Of a DNA stretch of 64,000 nucleotides, positions 1-13,086 are shown one piece after another. Position 1 is the first letter of the stretch. Each line of letters opens with the position of its first letter. The translations under genes were made by a program, and so were the position numbers. Under the pieces are notes generated by a model. That model saw nothing but the letters and a program-made list of their open reading frames with translations. It had not been told where the DNA came from and did not search any database. The stretch lies in assembly GCA_021234155.1 (NCBI GenBank), contig JAJEKV010000015.1:1336852-1400851 (forward strand). The letters run 5' to 3'. This stretch comes from Isoetes taiwanensis (Eukaryota; Streptophyta; Lycopodiopsida; Isoetales; Isoetaceae).

Positions 1-3000
1 CACATGCGCTTGAGAACGCCGGGCAAGGGGAACCGACGGAATGGAGTTTGGACCCTGCACTCCTCGCTGTGGCGCTTAGAAGTCAAGGGCCGCTTTGCAA
101 AAGCAAGACATTCGTGAAATTGTAATTAATGCATAGTACGGACTTAAATTCTGATTTTCTCGTCACCTAGCTTCCTAAGTCATCGCCAACATACAGGCCA
201 ACTTTCAAAAATTTTGGATATGGTTTAGATCAAAGAGTTTGCATTAGAACGGCCTCGGGCAGCCTGCTGTTGGGCAGCGAGAAATGGCACACTTGCCCAA
301 GTCAAACAAGGCCAGACCTTGCAAGGCCTCCTCATTAGAGGGGAGAGTCCTAACCCCGTGAGGCGAGCCCCAAAAGCTTCCCCGAGGCAGCCTTTCTCGG
401 CGGCAGCCTCACGGGGCGACGCTAAAGACCACACTCCCTGATCTCGGTTCGTGATCCCACCGCTGAATCCTTTGTTCAAGGAACCCGGTCCGAGAAGGTC
501 CAAAAATCCAACATCCGCCCTGGGAGAACATATCAAACCGCCAAGCGCCCCGGTGGGCTTACGCAAAGTAGAAACCAAAGTGTTTTGTCGTCGGACATTC
601 GGAGGTTCGAATCGGGCGATCCGACTTAGCCACATCGTCCGGAATGCCAAAATTACCCTAGGGACCAAGTTACACCTGGCCAGTTTTGCAAAAGAAAGAA
701 ACACTTACGCCTCTACATTGCAAAGATTCAGCCAGCCCACCTCCCAGGCCAATTGACTCACGAAAAGTCGTTGCACATGAGATAGTTTGGCGCTTCTTCG
801 AGAAGGGGTGGGCTTCGCCACAAAACTTGGTCCCTAGGGCAATGTCGACGCTCGAGTCCATTGGCAGAGATGCATCACCTGCCCGAGAGGGGAAGTTGCC
901 CGTCCCTCCGCCAGGCCTTCGGGAGAGGAATTTTGGGGCAAGCCGCCAGGGTGGTTTTTAGGGTCCGTGTTTCAAGGCCAACACCCCCTACATCAAGACA
1001 TCTACAAGAAGGTCCTAGTCAACTCGACAAGGATAGAGCCTCCAAAATGTAAACCCTATGAGTTGCCGTGTTCTAGCAGGTTTGTGTTTTGGGTGCCGAA
1101 GTTTTGGTCTTTTGCACTTGGGACGTGGCCGATCACATGCGCTTGAGAACGCCAAGCAAGGGGAACTGATGGAATGGAGTTTGGACTGTACTCCTCCCGT
1201 TGTGGCGCTTAGAAGTCAAGGGCCGCTTTTGCAGTAGCAAGACATTAAATAATTCGTAATTAATGCATAGTACGGACTTAAATTTTTTTTTGTCGGCTAG
1301 CTTCCTAAGTCATCCGCCAACATACTGTGCCAACTTTCAAAAATTTTGGATGTGGTTTAGATCAAATAGTTTGCACTAGAACGGTCCGGGCAGCTTTGTT
1401 GTTGGGCAGCCGAAATTTTAACACTTGCCCAAGTCAAACAAGGCCAGGACCTTGCAAGGCCTCCTCATTAGAGGGGAGAGTCCTAATCCCGTGAGGCGAG
1501 CCCCAAAAGCTTCCCCGAGGCAGCCTTTCAGGGCAAATCAGCCCGGGGGCGGGGCGACGCTAAAGACCACACTCCCCGATCTCGGTTCCGTGATCCCAAT
1601 CGCTTGAATCCTTTGTTCCGTGAACCTGGTCCGAAAGGTCCAAAAATCCAACATCCGGCCCCGAGAACATATCAAACCGCTAAGCGCCCCGCTGGGCGGC
1701 GTAGAAACCAAAGTGTTTTGTCGTTCGGACATTGCGGAGGTTCAAATGCCGATCCGACTTCGCCACATCGTCCTAATGCCAAAATTACCCTAGGGACCAA
1801 GTTACACCTGCCGGCTTTGCAAAAGAAACAAACACTTACCCTACATTGCAAGATTCGCCAGCCCACCTCCTAGGCCAATTGACTACGAAAAGCGCTGCAC
1901 ATGAGATAGTTTGGCTTCTTCGAGAAGGGGTGGGCTTCGCCACAAAACTTGGTCCCTAGGGCAATGTCGACGCTCGAGTCCATTGGCGAGAGATGCATCA
2001 CCTGCCCCTGAGAGGGAAGTTTCCCCGGCCCGTCGCTGGGCCTTCGAGAGAGGGAATTTTGGGGCAAGCCGCCGGGTGGTTTTTAGGTCCGCGCGTCAAG
2101 GCCAACACCCCCCTACGCCAAGACACGGGCCAAAGGTCCTAGTCAAATCGACAAGGATAGAGCCTCCCAAACGTAAACCCTATGAGTTGCGCCGTGTTCT
2201 AGCGGGGTTTGCGTTTTGGGTGCCGAAGTTTTGGTCTTTTGCACTTGGGACGTGGCCGATCATATGCGCTTGAGAACGCTGCAAGGGGAACCGACGGAAT
2301 GGAGTTTAGATCTGTACTCCTCCCGCTGTGGCGCTTAGAAGTCAAGGGCCGCTTTTGCAAGAGCAAGACATTCGTAAATTCGTAATTAATGCATAGTACC
2401 TGGACTTAAATTCTGATTTTTGTCGGGCTAGCTTCCTAAGTCATCGCCAACATACGAGCCAACTTTCAAAAATTTTGGATATGGTTTAGATCAAATAGTT
2501 TGCACTAGAACGGTCCGGCAGCCTTTGTTGTTGGGCAGCCGAGCCGCACACTTGCCCAAGTCAAACAAGGCCGGGACCTTGCAAGGCCTCCTCATTAGAG
2601 GGGAGAGTCCAAACCCCGTGAGGCGAGCCCCAAAAGCTTCCCCAGGCCTTTCTGGCGGCAACCCGGCCGGTGTACGCTAAAGACCACACTCCCTGATCTC
2701 GGTTCCTCGTGATCCCACCTTTGAATCCTTTGTTCCAGGAACCTGGTCCGAGAAGGTCCAAAAATCCAACATCCGTCCCCGAGAACATATCAAACCGCTG
2801 GCCCCCGGCGGCGACGGTAGAAACCAAAGTGTTTTGTCGTTCGGACATTGCGGAGGCTCCGAAATACCGATCCGGCTTCGCCACATCGTCCTAATGCCAA
2901 AATTACCCTAGGGACCAAGTTACACGGTCGGTTTTGCAAAAGAAACAAACACTTACGCCCTACATTGCAAAGATTCGCCAGCCCACCTCCTAGGCCAATT

Positions 3001-3556
3001 GACTACGAGTGTGTTGCACATGAGATAGTTTGGCGCTTCTTCGAGAAGGGTGGGCTTCGCCACAAAACTTGGTCCCTAGGGCAATGTCAACGTTCTCGAG
3101 TCCATTGGCGAGACAGATCACTGCCCGGAGAGGGGAAGTTGCCCCTCCGTCGCCGGGCCTTCGGAGAGGACTTTTGGGGCAAGCCGCCCGGTGGTTTTTA
3201 GGTCCGTGCTCTCAAGTCAACACCCCCCCTCGCCAAGACACTACGCAAGGTCCTAGTCAAATCTGACAAGCATAGAGCCTCCGAAACGTAAACCCTATGA
3301 GTTGCCAGGTTCTAGCAGGGTTTGCGTTTTGGGTGCCGAGTTTTGGTCTTTTGCACTTGGGACGTGGCCAATCACATGCAGTTGAGAACGCGAAGCAAGG
3401 GGAACTGACGGAATGGAGTTTGGACCTGTACTCCTCCCGTTGTGGCAGTTAGAAGTCAAGGGCCGCACATTCGTAAATTCGTAATTAATGCATAGTACGG
3501 ACTTAAATTCTGATTTTTTGTTAGCTAGCATCCTAAGTCATCGCCAACATACAGGC
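1..3556. repeat. Tandem array of ~1.1-kb family X units
   Basis: Three full units start at 1, 1134 and 2261, and a partial fourth starts at 3373. Each opens with a CACATGCGCTTGAGAACG-like segment. Unit length falls from 1133 to 1127 to 1112 bp. Units are moderately GC-rich and differ mostly by 1-5 base indels. The short frames found in all six phases do not stay aligned between units, so no protein is supported. Related but diverged copies lie at 43216-43890 and about 45650-46860, which makes this a dispersed family that has also been amplified in tandem here. I do not recognise the family; it could be a satellite derived from a transposon. The fourth unit stops at about 3556, where AT-rich DNA begins. 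Confidence 0.85.
656..839. repeat. Short inverted repeat inside each family X unit
   Basis: The 16-mer CCCTAGGGACCAAGTT at 656-671 has its exact reverse complement at 824-839. The same pair occurs at 1788-1803 with 1946-1961 and at 2906-2921 with 3066-3081, with about 140-160 bp between arms. Diverged single arms appear near 43354, 43526, 45652, 46323 and 46490. The arms could be the ends of an old MITE caught in the unit, or a hairpin-forming motif. No target duplication was identified. Confidence 0.6.
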
Positions 3557-3948
3557 ATGTTGAGATAAACTACATCTTCGCATGTTGGTAGGGTATTAGT
3601 TCTCATAGCAGGGGACAAAATTAAAAAAATATATATATATGTCGTCGTAACAAGCGAACACGTAGCTACATATACTATTGGTGGAAACCTAACCTTTTAA
3701 AATATAACAAAATAAAATTTTAAGATAAACTACATCTTTGCATGTTGGTAAGGTATTAGTTATCGTAGCAGGTAAGGTATTACTAGTTATCATCATCGTA
3801 TTATATACCTTATAGCTCAACGGATGTACCACAAAACATTGAACATTTTCATGGTGGTATATTTCATAACTTTAACGGGTGTAGCAAGTCAAATAAACCC
3901 CTATCCAGTTAAATAAACCCATGTATCAAGTGTACATGCATTCTATAC
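3557..3948. repeat. AT-rich spacer with a 160-bp direct repeat
   Basis: An AT-rich stretch separates the two large arrays. A segment starting AGATAAACTACATCTT and continuing to about GTAGCAGG occurs at 3563 and again at 3723, a direct repeat with a 160-bp period. It also holds a short (AT)n run near 3631-3641. No coding potential was seen. Confidence 0.5.
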
Positions 3949-3963
3949 AAAAAAAAAAAAAAA

Positions 3964-6344
3964 CCTTTTTACATCTGTCAGACAGACATTTTACCCTCTA
4001 TGGTCTTTATCAAAGACCATTTTAGGTCAATTTGCAGCCTTAGATCAAGTACAGGTGACTTCTCAATCTAAGCCTTAAAATGGTTACATTTTTCATCCAA
4101 GAGACATTCAAAAACTTTCATTAATCATATAATGTATCAATTATACAATAAATCTCAGATAAATACTCGAAAACAATAGAAAGGCAAGAGTACACCATTT
4201 AAGAATCATATCTTTCTGTCCACAAATATCAGACTTGTTTATGTATTTCCTCAATGCTTTTGAATAGTGCTTAACCAAATACATTGGGAAAACAAATCAA
4301 GGAGCAAGAAATCCCGTTACCTGCAGCAAACCATAGGACCGTTAGCCTAAGAAGGGTAAAGCCCTAAGCACTAGCGGTGTAAGCATTGATTTCTTGGGCT
4401 CATCGCCCTTCACCTTGCTTGTTAACATCTAAGCAAAGTAGATAAACTAAAACTAGAACCGCCAAATGCATACAAAGAGTCCCTTATTCAATAAACCAAG
4501 GGTCAGCTCTTATACATCTCTTGCTCAAATTTTTATTAAATCTTCAAATTCACCTTTAACTTGAGAAATAACTCATAGCAAACTTATTTCAACCTACTGG
4601 CCATAATTTAACTAGTGCCCAATGCATAGATATTGCAAAAGGCCATGCATATATCAAGTCAAAAGATACTTATTTTCCATATCTCTTAAATGAAGACAAA
4701 GTAGAAACCCAATAAATAGAAATGCCAATAACATGCGAAATATCAATTATTCAACAAAAATACTAGTCGAAAAATGCACAACCAAAGATCCGTCATAATT
4801 AAATCTTACGGCATATTTATGACATTTAGAACTCCCCAAAGAGTCCCATATATTATCCTACTTGGCTATTATAATTTAGCTACCCCATATGGATTAAGAT
4901 TAGCTTAGGGACCAAATGATTATTTAGGCAGATGGGTCCACTTATTTTCCATATCTACTAAATGAAGGCTTTATTCTATAAGTTAAATTCCTTACAGCCA
5001 ATTACCAAACCAGCTGAACAGATTAACCTCAATGGACACAATACCAATCACAAAAAATGGCAATAATCCTCCTTTCTATCTATGCCAAACAGATCCATAA
5101 CTTTACCAACCAAAGTGCCTTACTATCCCAGCCAAATGTAGTTTATCTTATGTGTTCACCATTTGCAATCCATTATTTCATGTAAATATGCAATAGATCC
5201 ATTTATGTATCTTATCCCAGGATCTATGGTACCTCAATAGCTGGTATTCCATTAAATAGATTACCTCACCCATGCTGCAAATCAACTTAAAGGGTTCTAC
5301 ATCAGAATTTATGCAAATCTACATGATCCACTTATCTATTTATTAAATCCAATTCTCCAAATTCCATTGATTCAAAATTATGTATCCTGCAAACAATCTT
5401 TTATCCTATTTTCTCCCAAGTTCCATCAATATAATTCTATATCCCGTTATCATCTATTAGGACACAATTTACAAATAGTCAAAAGAACTATAATCAATAA
5501 CATTCATGAATCATAGAAAATACCAAATGATTTTCAACAAACATTTCCAAACCTGATTGGCTTGTTGTTGATTGTCCAAATCTTGGACATGCTTCTTTGC
5601 TTTTTTGGAAGGAGGCACATATTTGATGCTGGCTTCTCCATCATCTTCATGATCTCCAACAGATCTGGCATTTTCTGCTACTCCTTGTGCCATAATTGCT
5701 TGATTCATGCAATGGGAAGACTCTTGAACTGCTTTTACAACAACCCCAGAATTATGCACATTCACAAGGGATCTGTTGCAGCAGCAGGGATCACAACTTT
5801 CTTGTGATATTGGAATAATTTTTTCTTTTGATTGGACTTCAATTTCTCCTCCTCAATCCTTCTCCTAGTAGCCATATTTAGATCTCCTTTTTTCCGGCCC
5901 ATTCACCTTAGCCAATGCCTTGTGGGCATATTTCTACTGAAAAAACATACAGTGAAAGCAACGATACTATTCTATTCTCATCTACCATCGTTTTAAATAT
6001 GAATCCTAAGTCCTTGCTACCGTCGGTTACTCTTCTTTTAGTTCTTCAATATACCAAAACGATCCTTCCATGATGTTTTAATCTGTCATAATCAGCTCAG
6101 CTGGTAATCTACCGTAACCCTAATATCATAAAATCTTTAGGGTTTCTCCTTTTCTTTACAAACCTTTGTAACTTTGCCTTAAAACATATTTCTGTCATAA
6201 TACCCTTGAGCATATTTTTCTTTTCCTATTGTATTTATAGGTTTTTAAACCAAGTATCCATATGCTGCAGCCTGCACCATGTATCTTCCAATAATAAAAG
6301 ACCAACATTAGATAAATAACCTCAAGAAATTAGTTAATAAAAAA
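3964..6344 (-). repeat. R1, leftmost long repeat of the PLE-like array
   Basis: This is the 2.38-kb segment shared by R1-R4, nearly identical to the others except for scattered small changes such as AAAG in place of GC. It contains the TATA motif (minus strand) at 6231-6240, a decayed exon 1 at 5553-5902, and about 1.6 kb of AT-rich DNA that acts as the intron in the spliced model. Being the last R on the minus strand, it would serve as the 3' terminal repeat. Confidence 0.75.
5553..5902 (-). pseudogene. Exon 1 of the PLE-like gene, unit R1 (broken)
   Basis: This corresponds to the basic first exon that is intact at 25322-25672. The start codon and the splice donor are recognisable, but an indel near 5765-5772 (CAAGGG where other copies have CAGCAGG) and others shift the frame. 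Only the last ~80 residues read in the original frame. No int lies to the left of R1 in this window, so this exon has no downstream ORF A to join. Confidence 0.55.
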
Positions 6345-6411
6345 CCCTGCCACCTTCCGTAGAATAGGGCACTATGCATGACCATATTTATTAGTAGTGA
6401 CAACAAAGAGA

Positions 6412-6441
6412 GTAGGACCTTGTTGCACTACAAGGTCCTAC
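6412..6441 (-). other. Conserved hairpin after the RT stop, unit 1
   Basis: An 11-bp perfect stem (GTAGGACCTTG with CAAGGTCCTAC) closes an 8-nt loop, lying just beyond the RT stop on the minus strand and about 70 nt before R1. It is identical in all three units. A competing stem is possible between GTAGTG-A-CAACAA (just left, about 6394-6406) and TTGTTGCACTAC inside the hairpin, so the two folds exclude each other. It could be an RT recognition or 3'-end structure. Confidence 0.55.
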
Positions 6442-6484
6442 CTATTCTATGTTTCACTATATTTCCTCCTTTTTACTACTCTTC

Positions 6485-8549
6485 TTAGCATACCAGAACT
6501 CTAAGAAACTGCAGCATATCTTTTATATTATAAAGAGTTCCTGGAAACATGTCCAACTCCAAAGACTTCATAAGTGCTTTGATTATGTCTTTTCTGGCAA
6601 AGCCATTGCAGCAAAATGAGTTTATGAGGTCATAAATATCCTCCGCAGCCTCCTTAGCATCAGAGTGAGTATAGACATATGGTAATATCTGTGAAATAAC
6701 AACCTTCGAAGCCTGAGCATATGGTCTGCAACTTAACTTAGGGCTTTTATAAATTTGTGTACTCTGAATGGCAATTTATTCCTCTTATCAAACCTGGTCA
6801 CATTGAATATCCCTCTGTCTGCATTCAACACCCGAATCTTTATATTCAGGAAATTACATTCATAACCTTGTGTTCTGTTAGGACCTGCATACAAGGTTTC
6901 ATTTTTAATACCCAAAAAGAGCATATTGTACACTGTAATCTCTGAGTCCTTTGTAAAAAACTCTTGCAAATCTCCTCCATTCAATATGTTCAAATCATCC
7001 ATGTATCTGGAAGCAAACTGAAACCTGTATATATCAGAAATTCTTCCAGCACTTGCAAGTTTCAGTAAAAAACCTAATTCATGCCATGCAAGATACAAAT
7101 TGCACCATGCAGGGCTACACGAGAACCCCATAGGTATACCTCTTATCTGTTTCCATACTTTATCTCCCATTTGTAGAAAACAATGGGATAAGAGCCAACT
7201 GTTCATATTTTTGAAAGTATCCCTGCTTACACACTTCCAGCTTAAGAATTCTTTATCTTTAGAAGATCTTACCCATTTCGTTAGGATTTCTTCTGATTTT
7301 TGCTTAAAAATTAGCTCAAACTTTCCTATTTCAATCTGATGGTCCCAAACCATATCAGCAATACTGTTTATGATCTCAATAATCCCATCTTCACCAAATA
7401 GCGGAATGGTTTCATAACATTTTGTTATGTCAGCTGAGAATACATCATGCACTTTCAATGGACAATTTAGAATTACATCATAAACAGAATTCACAATCCA
7501 ACAAGGATTGACTTTGTTCTGCCCCCATATTTTTAATTTAGCTGTTTTCTTGTGACAGATAATAGGCCATATCTCCAGGCAACTATTTAGAATAGATGTA
7601 ATAAACCTGGATATTTCTGAAAACAGAGTACTATTGGCATTTGTAATCCATCTATATTCCTGTTTATGCACTTTGTACATAGCCATGAGGTATGGGAGTT
7701 TTAAACATTCAATTTTTTCTGCTCCAATGAAATCAGAAATCTCTTTTTTACACAATAGCTTGACTTCCTGAGGTGAATAACTAATCTTTTCAAAATCATC
7801 TCCATTCAGCCTTTCTATCGCAGCTTCAGCAATATGAAGTGGACAAATAAAAGCAGCATTATTGCTTGCTTTGTCTACTTCGGCCACAAATAGATTATGA
7901 GTTATCCATTGCAGATTTTTCTTCACCCCTGGATCTGTCCACAAAAATCTTTTTTGCTTGAGAGAACTTTTGAATTCCGTAATCTCAGAGTGAGCTAGTT
8001 GAGTCAGCATCTGACAGATATTCTCTAAATCCTCATCATTTAAATCTAATAAATCAAATTTGTGCACCTTGATAAATTGCTGACAAGCAAGACCAAAATC
8101 CTCCATAAATTCTTGTATGCTTAACCCATCATCCGGAATGTGGTTGAGGCCACAAAGAAAGGCATTCCTGAGTTTTGTATTATGGATAATTTCCAGATCA
8201 GTGGTCCTAATATGATTAATCATAGGATCAATATACTTCTTCAGATTTGGGTTTTTACATGTGGGCACTGATTCAAGGAACCATCAGCAAAAACTTTATA
8301 AGGCTTACACACCTTATGCCTTATTTGGTCAATATATCTCCAAGCAAACTTGGTATTATGTACCAATTCTGTCCCTCTTTCCCCTAACACTTCATACATA
8401 ACAGTGTAGAAGATATTTTTCACTTTGAACTTGTCCAAGGCTTTAGAAAAAAATGTGAGATGTATAATACGAGCCTCATTTATATCTTTTTCAATAATCA
8501 GATGTTTCTTCATGTTGATATCTCTAGTTATTCTTCTGGTCTTGTCCAA
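6485..8549 (-). pseudogene. PLE-like reverse transcriptase, unit 1 (frameshifted)
   Basis: This is the same protein as the intact copy at 13087-15144. It starts at the equivalent methionine (8549). A 2-base insertion near 8262 separates the first ~95 residues from the rest, and a ~5-base insertion near 6740 ends the frame after the conserved FLNIKI block, so the last ~80 residues are out of frame down to the stop at 6485. The catalytic region is intact between these breaks: DK-S-NNAA, VHK...RWIT, SADITKCYE, GIPMGFSCSP and YMDD. The protein is clearly diverged from unit 2 by many substitutions, yet identical to unit 3 over its middle third. Some breaks may be base-call errors, since other copies lack them. 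Confidence 0.7.
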
Positions 8550-8876
8550 TTTGTCAACCTATACAATTAAACAGCCCATATTAATATCTTAAGTTTTATA
8601 GTTGGCTGCTAAAACTTGCTGCTAAAACTTAGTGCAGTTTAAACATATACTGTTTCCATATATCAACAACGTACAATAATAATTAAGCACCATACCCATC
8701 TTGGTAATCAATCATGGTATTCCCAAAATCATACCAGGTATTAAAAGGTTTTCTTTATTTTTTATTTATCTATTCGGTTCAAAGAACCAAGCCAAATGGC
8801 ACATATATATATATTTTCTTTTTTCAACTTGGCATATATATCGAAAATCCAAGTTGATATCCTTTGCAAAACATAT

Positions 8877-10455
8877 TCACCCTGTTGTACTTTCCACAAC
8901 TACATCCAAATCTGCAAGGCCTTCACTGTTTAAAGCCACAGTCCTGTTCCCTCCTTTGGTAACAGAAAAATCATCTTGCTCATTTGTACTACCAGCCATT
9001 AAACCAGGGGTAGCAGGTTGTATAATAGCATTCCCTAATGTACCAGGATCTTGAGTAATCCGTGGAGGGAATTTTGGTGCAATCTTCTTTGTCACTTGAG
9101 AAGTATTACCTTTGCTGGTATATGACCTAGCAGCAAAGGCTGGCTTATAGTTTGAATTCTGGAACTTCAAAAAGGTAATTGGCTTTATTGTTTTTTCACA
9201 AATATCCGCCAACTTGTCATTTCCAAATTGCACTTTTAGACCCTTATCTGGGGTTTTAGCATATGCTGCTGTCATATCCAGCATGACTTTTCTTACTTCC
9301 AGATAGGAGATATATGCAAGAACTGCCGGCCTAAGAGGACCATTAATCCATTTTGTAAGGGCAACCATTTTTGCAATGGGAGAGATATCCGGGTAAATCA
9401 GTTCCAAATTATTCAATGCAAACCAAATAGCATGGTCAAACCATATGATACCAGTGCCACATTTTTCCTCTTTTTTCCTCATCACCTTAATATTTTTTTG
9501 ACACTTACAAGTGAAATAAGGGCAGTGTGTTCTCCAAATCCTCTTGAGATATGTTGGGATAAGCCATATGGCCTTTTTGTAGGACCTGGATTCCACTATT
9601 TTTTGCACAAGGCATATCAAAAAAATTCATATCAAAAGGAATACCCGTGTCAATCTTGTTGAAATACTTCTCCATCTTATGAGCAGCAATATTTCCAGCT
9701 TTAATCTCCTCTTTTGTTACTCCTGCTAATGCACACCATGTATCTAAGTTTATTGGAGCAAGAGCCCCAAAATTTAAGCTCCTCCATATAGCATGATCAT
9801 ATACGGGACTGTAGCACTCAACAGATTGCTCTGTTATAACAGGAAAACAGGAAGAGTTCGCAAGGTTAAGATTAAGAACCTTTTCATACACATTATTATC
9901 AGCCATAATACCATCATTGGGAGTCTCAATCTCTGCATTTTCTTCATCAATTAATGGAGACTCAAGAAGATCATTTTCTGAAAATACACACTCACTTCTT
10001 TCCTGCTGGTTCTCATTTGTTACTGTATTAATATCATCTTGGAGAGAATTGTCGATATCATTTGCATCTTCTAATGCAGTTAAGCACTCCGTAAAAATTA
10101 CTGCCCAGTTGTCTTCCAATATAGTTCTTTGAAAGAATATGGAATTGGCATCATTGTAAACAGCAATAATATATTCTTTGCATTTCGCAAATTCAAAATT
10201 GACCTTCTTCATTTTCTGGTACAGGCTAAACCAGCCATTAAAGCCTAAAAAAGTCACAAGAGACTTACTTTTATCCGTAAGATTCATCTCCTTAAAAGTG
10301 ATAAAGGAATGAATGTCCTTATTTCTGATGCATGCTAGAATAGTTTGCACTGCAAAACTTGGGCTATCGATGCCACACATATTGTAACTGAATGAAATCA
10401 GCTCCTTTAACCATTGATTATTTGGATCCATATCTTCATTTCCAGCTTTTGCCAT
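8877..10455 (-). pseudogene. ORF A of the PLE-like unit 1 (frameshifted)
   Basis: Two overlapping frames (10455-9505 and 9620-8877) together match the single longer frame of unit 3. The break lies near 9550, where unit 3 has 17 extra bases. The protein is about 530 residues and not recognised. Visible features are an acidic, asparagine-rich stretch around residues 125-200, two copies of a DHAIW motif (near 220 and 348), a Cys-rich patch (CPYFTCKC, then C about 14 residues on), and a Thr/Pro/Ser-rich tail. The start lies just after TTTTTAG, a splice acceptor in the exon 1 model. About 330 bp without a long ORF separates it from the RT at 8550-8876, ending in TTGTATAG directly before the RT frame. 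Confidence 0.6.
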
Positions 10456-10575
10456 TTCCTAAAAAGATACAATACTTCTTAAAATTAGTACAAGTCATAT
10501 TACACCTGAAAATCAGCAGTAACCAAATTTTAAGGTTTCAAGTAAAACTTGAAAACTGAATAAGTACAAAAAAAA

Positions 10576-12950
10576 CCTTTTTACATCTGTCAGACAGACA
10601 TTTTACCCTCTATGGTCTTTATCAAAGACCATTTTAGGTCAATTTGCAGCCTTAGATCAAGTACAGGTGACTTCTCAATCTAAGCCTTAAAATGGTTACA
10701 TTTTTCATCCAAGAGACATTCAAAAACTTTCATTAATCATATAATGTATCAATTATACAATAAATCTCAGATAAATACTCGAAAACAATAGAAAGGCAAG
10801 AGTACACCATTTAAGAATCATATCTTTCTGTCCACAAATATCAGACTTGTTTATGTATTTCCTCAATGCTTTTGAATAGTGCTTAACCAAATACATTGGG
10901 AAAACAAATCAAGGAGCAAGAAATCCCGTTACCTGCAGCAAACCATAGGACCGTTAGCCTAAGAAGGGTAAAGCCCTAAGCACTAGCAGGTAAGCATTGG
11001 ATTTCTTGGGCTCATCGCCCTTCACCTTGCTTGTTAACATCTAAGCAAAGTAGATAAACTAAAACTAGAACTGCCAAATGCATACAGCAGTCCCTTATTC
11101 AATAAACCAAGGGTCAGCTCTTATACATCTCTTGCTCAGCCCTTATTAAATCTTCAAATTCACCTTTAACTTGAGAAATAACTCATAGCAAACTTATTTC
11201 AACCTACCTGCCATAATTTAACTAGTGCCCAATGCATAGATATTGCAAAAGGCCATGCATATATCAAGTCAAAAGATACTTATTTTCCATATCTCTTAAA
11301 TGAAGACAAAGTAGAAACCCAATAAATAGAAATGCCAATAACATGCAGCTATCAATTATTCACTGAAATACTAGTCAGAAAATGCACAACCAAAGATCTG
11401 TCATAATTAAATCTTCTGGCATATTTATGACATTTAGAACTCCCCAGCAGTCCCATATATTATCCTACTGGCTATTATAATTTAGCTACCCCATATGGAT
11501 TAAGATTAGCTTAGGGACCAGCGATTATTTAGGCAGATGGGTCCACTTATTTTCCATATCTACTAAATGAAGGCTTTATTCTATAAGTTAAATTCCTTAC
11601 AGCCAATTACCAAACCAGCTGAACAGATTAACCTCAATGGACACAATACCAATCACAAAAAATGGCAATAATCCTCCTTTCTATCTATGCCAAACAGATC
11701 CATAACTTTACCAACCAAAGTGCCTTACTATCCCAGCCAAATGTAGTTTATCTTATGTGTTCACCATTTGCAATCCATTATTTCATGTAAATATGCAATA
11801 GATCCATTTATGTATCTTATCCCAGGATCTATGGTACCTCAATAGCTGGTATTCCATTAAATAGATTACCTCACCCATGCTGCAAATCAACTTAAAGGGT
11901 TCTACATCAGAATTTATGCAAATCTACATGATCCACTTATCTATTTATTAAATCCAATTCTCCAAATTCCATTGATTCAGCCTATGTATCCTGCAAACAA
12001 TCTTTTATCCTATTTTCTCCCAAGTTCCATCAATATAATTCTATATCCCGTTATCATCTATTAGGACACAATTTACAAATAGTCAAAAGAACTATAATCA
12101 ATAACATTCATGAATCATAGAAAATACCAAATGATTTTCAACAAACATTTCCAAACCTGATTGGCTTGTTGTTGATTGTCCAAATCTTGGACATGCTTCT
12201 TTGCTTTTTTGGAAGGAGGCACATATTTGATGCTGGCTTCTCCATCATCTTCATGATCTCCAACAGATCTGGCATTTTCTGCTACTCCTTGTGCCATAAT
12301 TGCTTGATTCATGCAATGGGAAGACTCTTGAACTGCTTTTACAACAACCCCAGAATTATGCACATTCACAGCAGGATCTGTTGCAGCAGCAGGGATCACA
12401 ACTTTCTTGTGATATTGGAATAATTTTTCTTTTGATTGGACTTCAATTTCTCCTCCTCAATCCTTCTCTAGTAGCCATATTTAGATCTCCTTTTTCCGGC
12501 CCATTCACCTTAGCCAATGCCTTGTGGGCATATTTCTCTTGAAAAAAACATACAGAGCAGAGCAACGATACTATTCTATTCTCATCTACCATCGTTTTAA
12601 ATATGAATCCGGAAGTCCTTGCTACCGTCGATTACTCTTCTTTTTAGTTCTTCAATATACCAAAACGATCCTTCCATGATGTTTTAATCTGTCATAATCA
12701 GCTCCGCTGGTAATCTACCGTAACCCTAATATCATAAAATCTTTAGGGTTTCTCCTTTTCTTTACAAACCTTTGTAACTTTGCCTTAAAACATATTTCTG
12801 TCATAATACCCTTGAGCATATTTTTCTTTTCCTATTGTATTTATAGGTTTTTAAACCAAGTATCCATATGCTGCAGCCTGCACCATGTATCTTCCAATAA
12901 TAAAAGACCAGCATTAGATAAATAACCTCAAGAAATTAGTTAATAAAAAA
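10576..12950 (-). repeat. R2 long repeat of the PLE-like array
   Basis: Second copy of the 2.38-kb repeat, with TATA at 12837-12846 and exon 1 at 12157-12504. Its junctions with int are the A-run at 10568-10575 on the left and TTAATAAAAAA followed by CCCTGCC on the right. It would supply the promoter and exon 1 for unit 1. Confidence 0.75.
12157..12504 (-). pseudogene. Exon 1 of the PLE-like gene, unit R2
   Basis: Three bases shorter overall than the intact exon of R4. Single-base losses occur in T-runs and near the TCTCCTAG site, so the first ~40 residues are out of frame, while the C-terminal part with the PPSKKAKK basic cluster is intact. The donor CAG|GTTTGG is preserved at the left edge. 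The losses lie in homopolymers and may be sequencing errors. Confidence 0.55.
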
Positions 12951-13014
12951 CCCTGCCTCCTTCCGTAGAATAGGGCATCGTGCATAACCATTTTTAGTAG
13001 TGACAACAAAGAGA

Positions 13015-13044
13015 GTAGGACCTTGTTGCACTACAAGGTCCTAC
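13015..13044 (-). other. Conserved hairpin after the RT stop, unit 2
   Basis: The same 11-bp stem and 8-nt loop as in unit 1, lying 43-72 nt beyond the stop of the intact RT frame and about 65 nt before R2. Its sequence is unchanged although the flanking sequence differs slightly between units. Confidence 0.55.
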
Positions 13045-13086
13045 CTATTCTATGTTCCACTATATTCCTCTATTTTTCTACTCTTC

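Noticed and set aside
1-3372. Coding gene in the 1.1-kb repeats (several 60-160-residue frames)
   Set aside because: Frames are not conserved from unit to unit, they overlap in all phases, and indels between units are not multiples of three.
6414-6439. CACTACAAGG inside the PLE-like units looks like a CACTA terminus
   Set aside because: It is the loop and right stem of a hairpin conserved in all units, with no subterminal repeats or matching opposite end.
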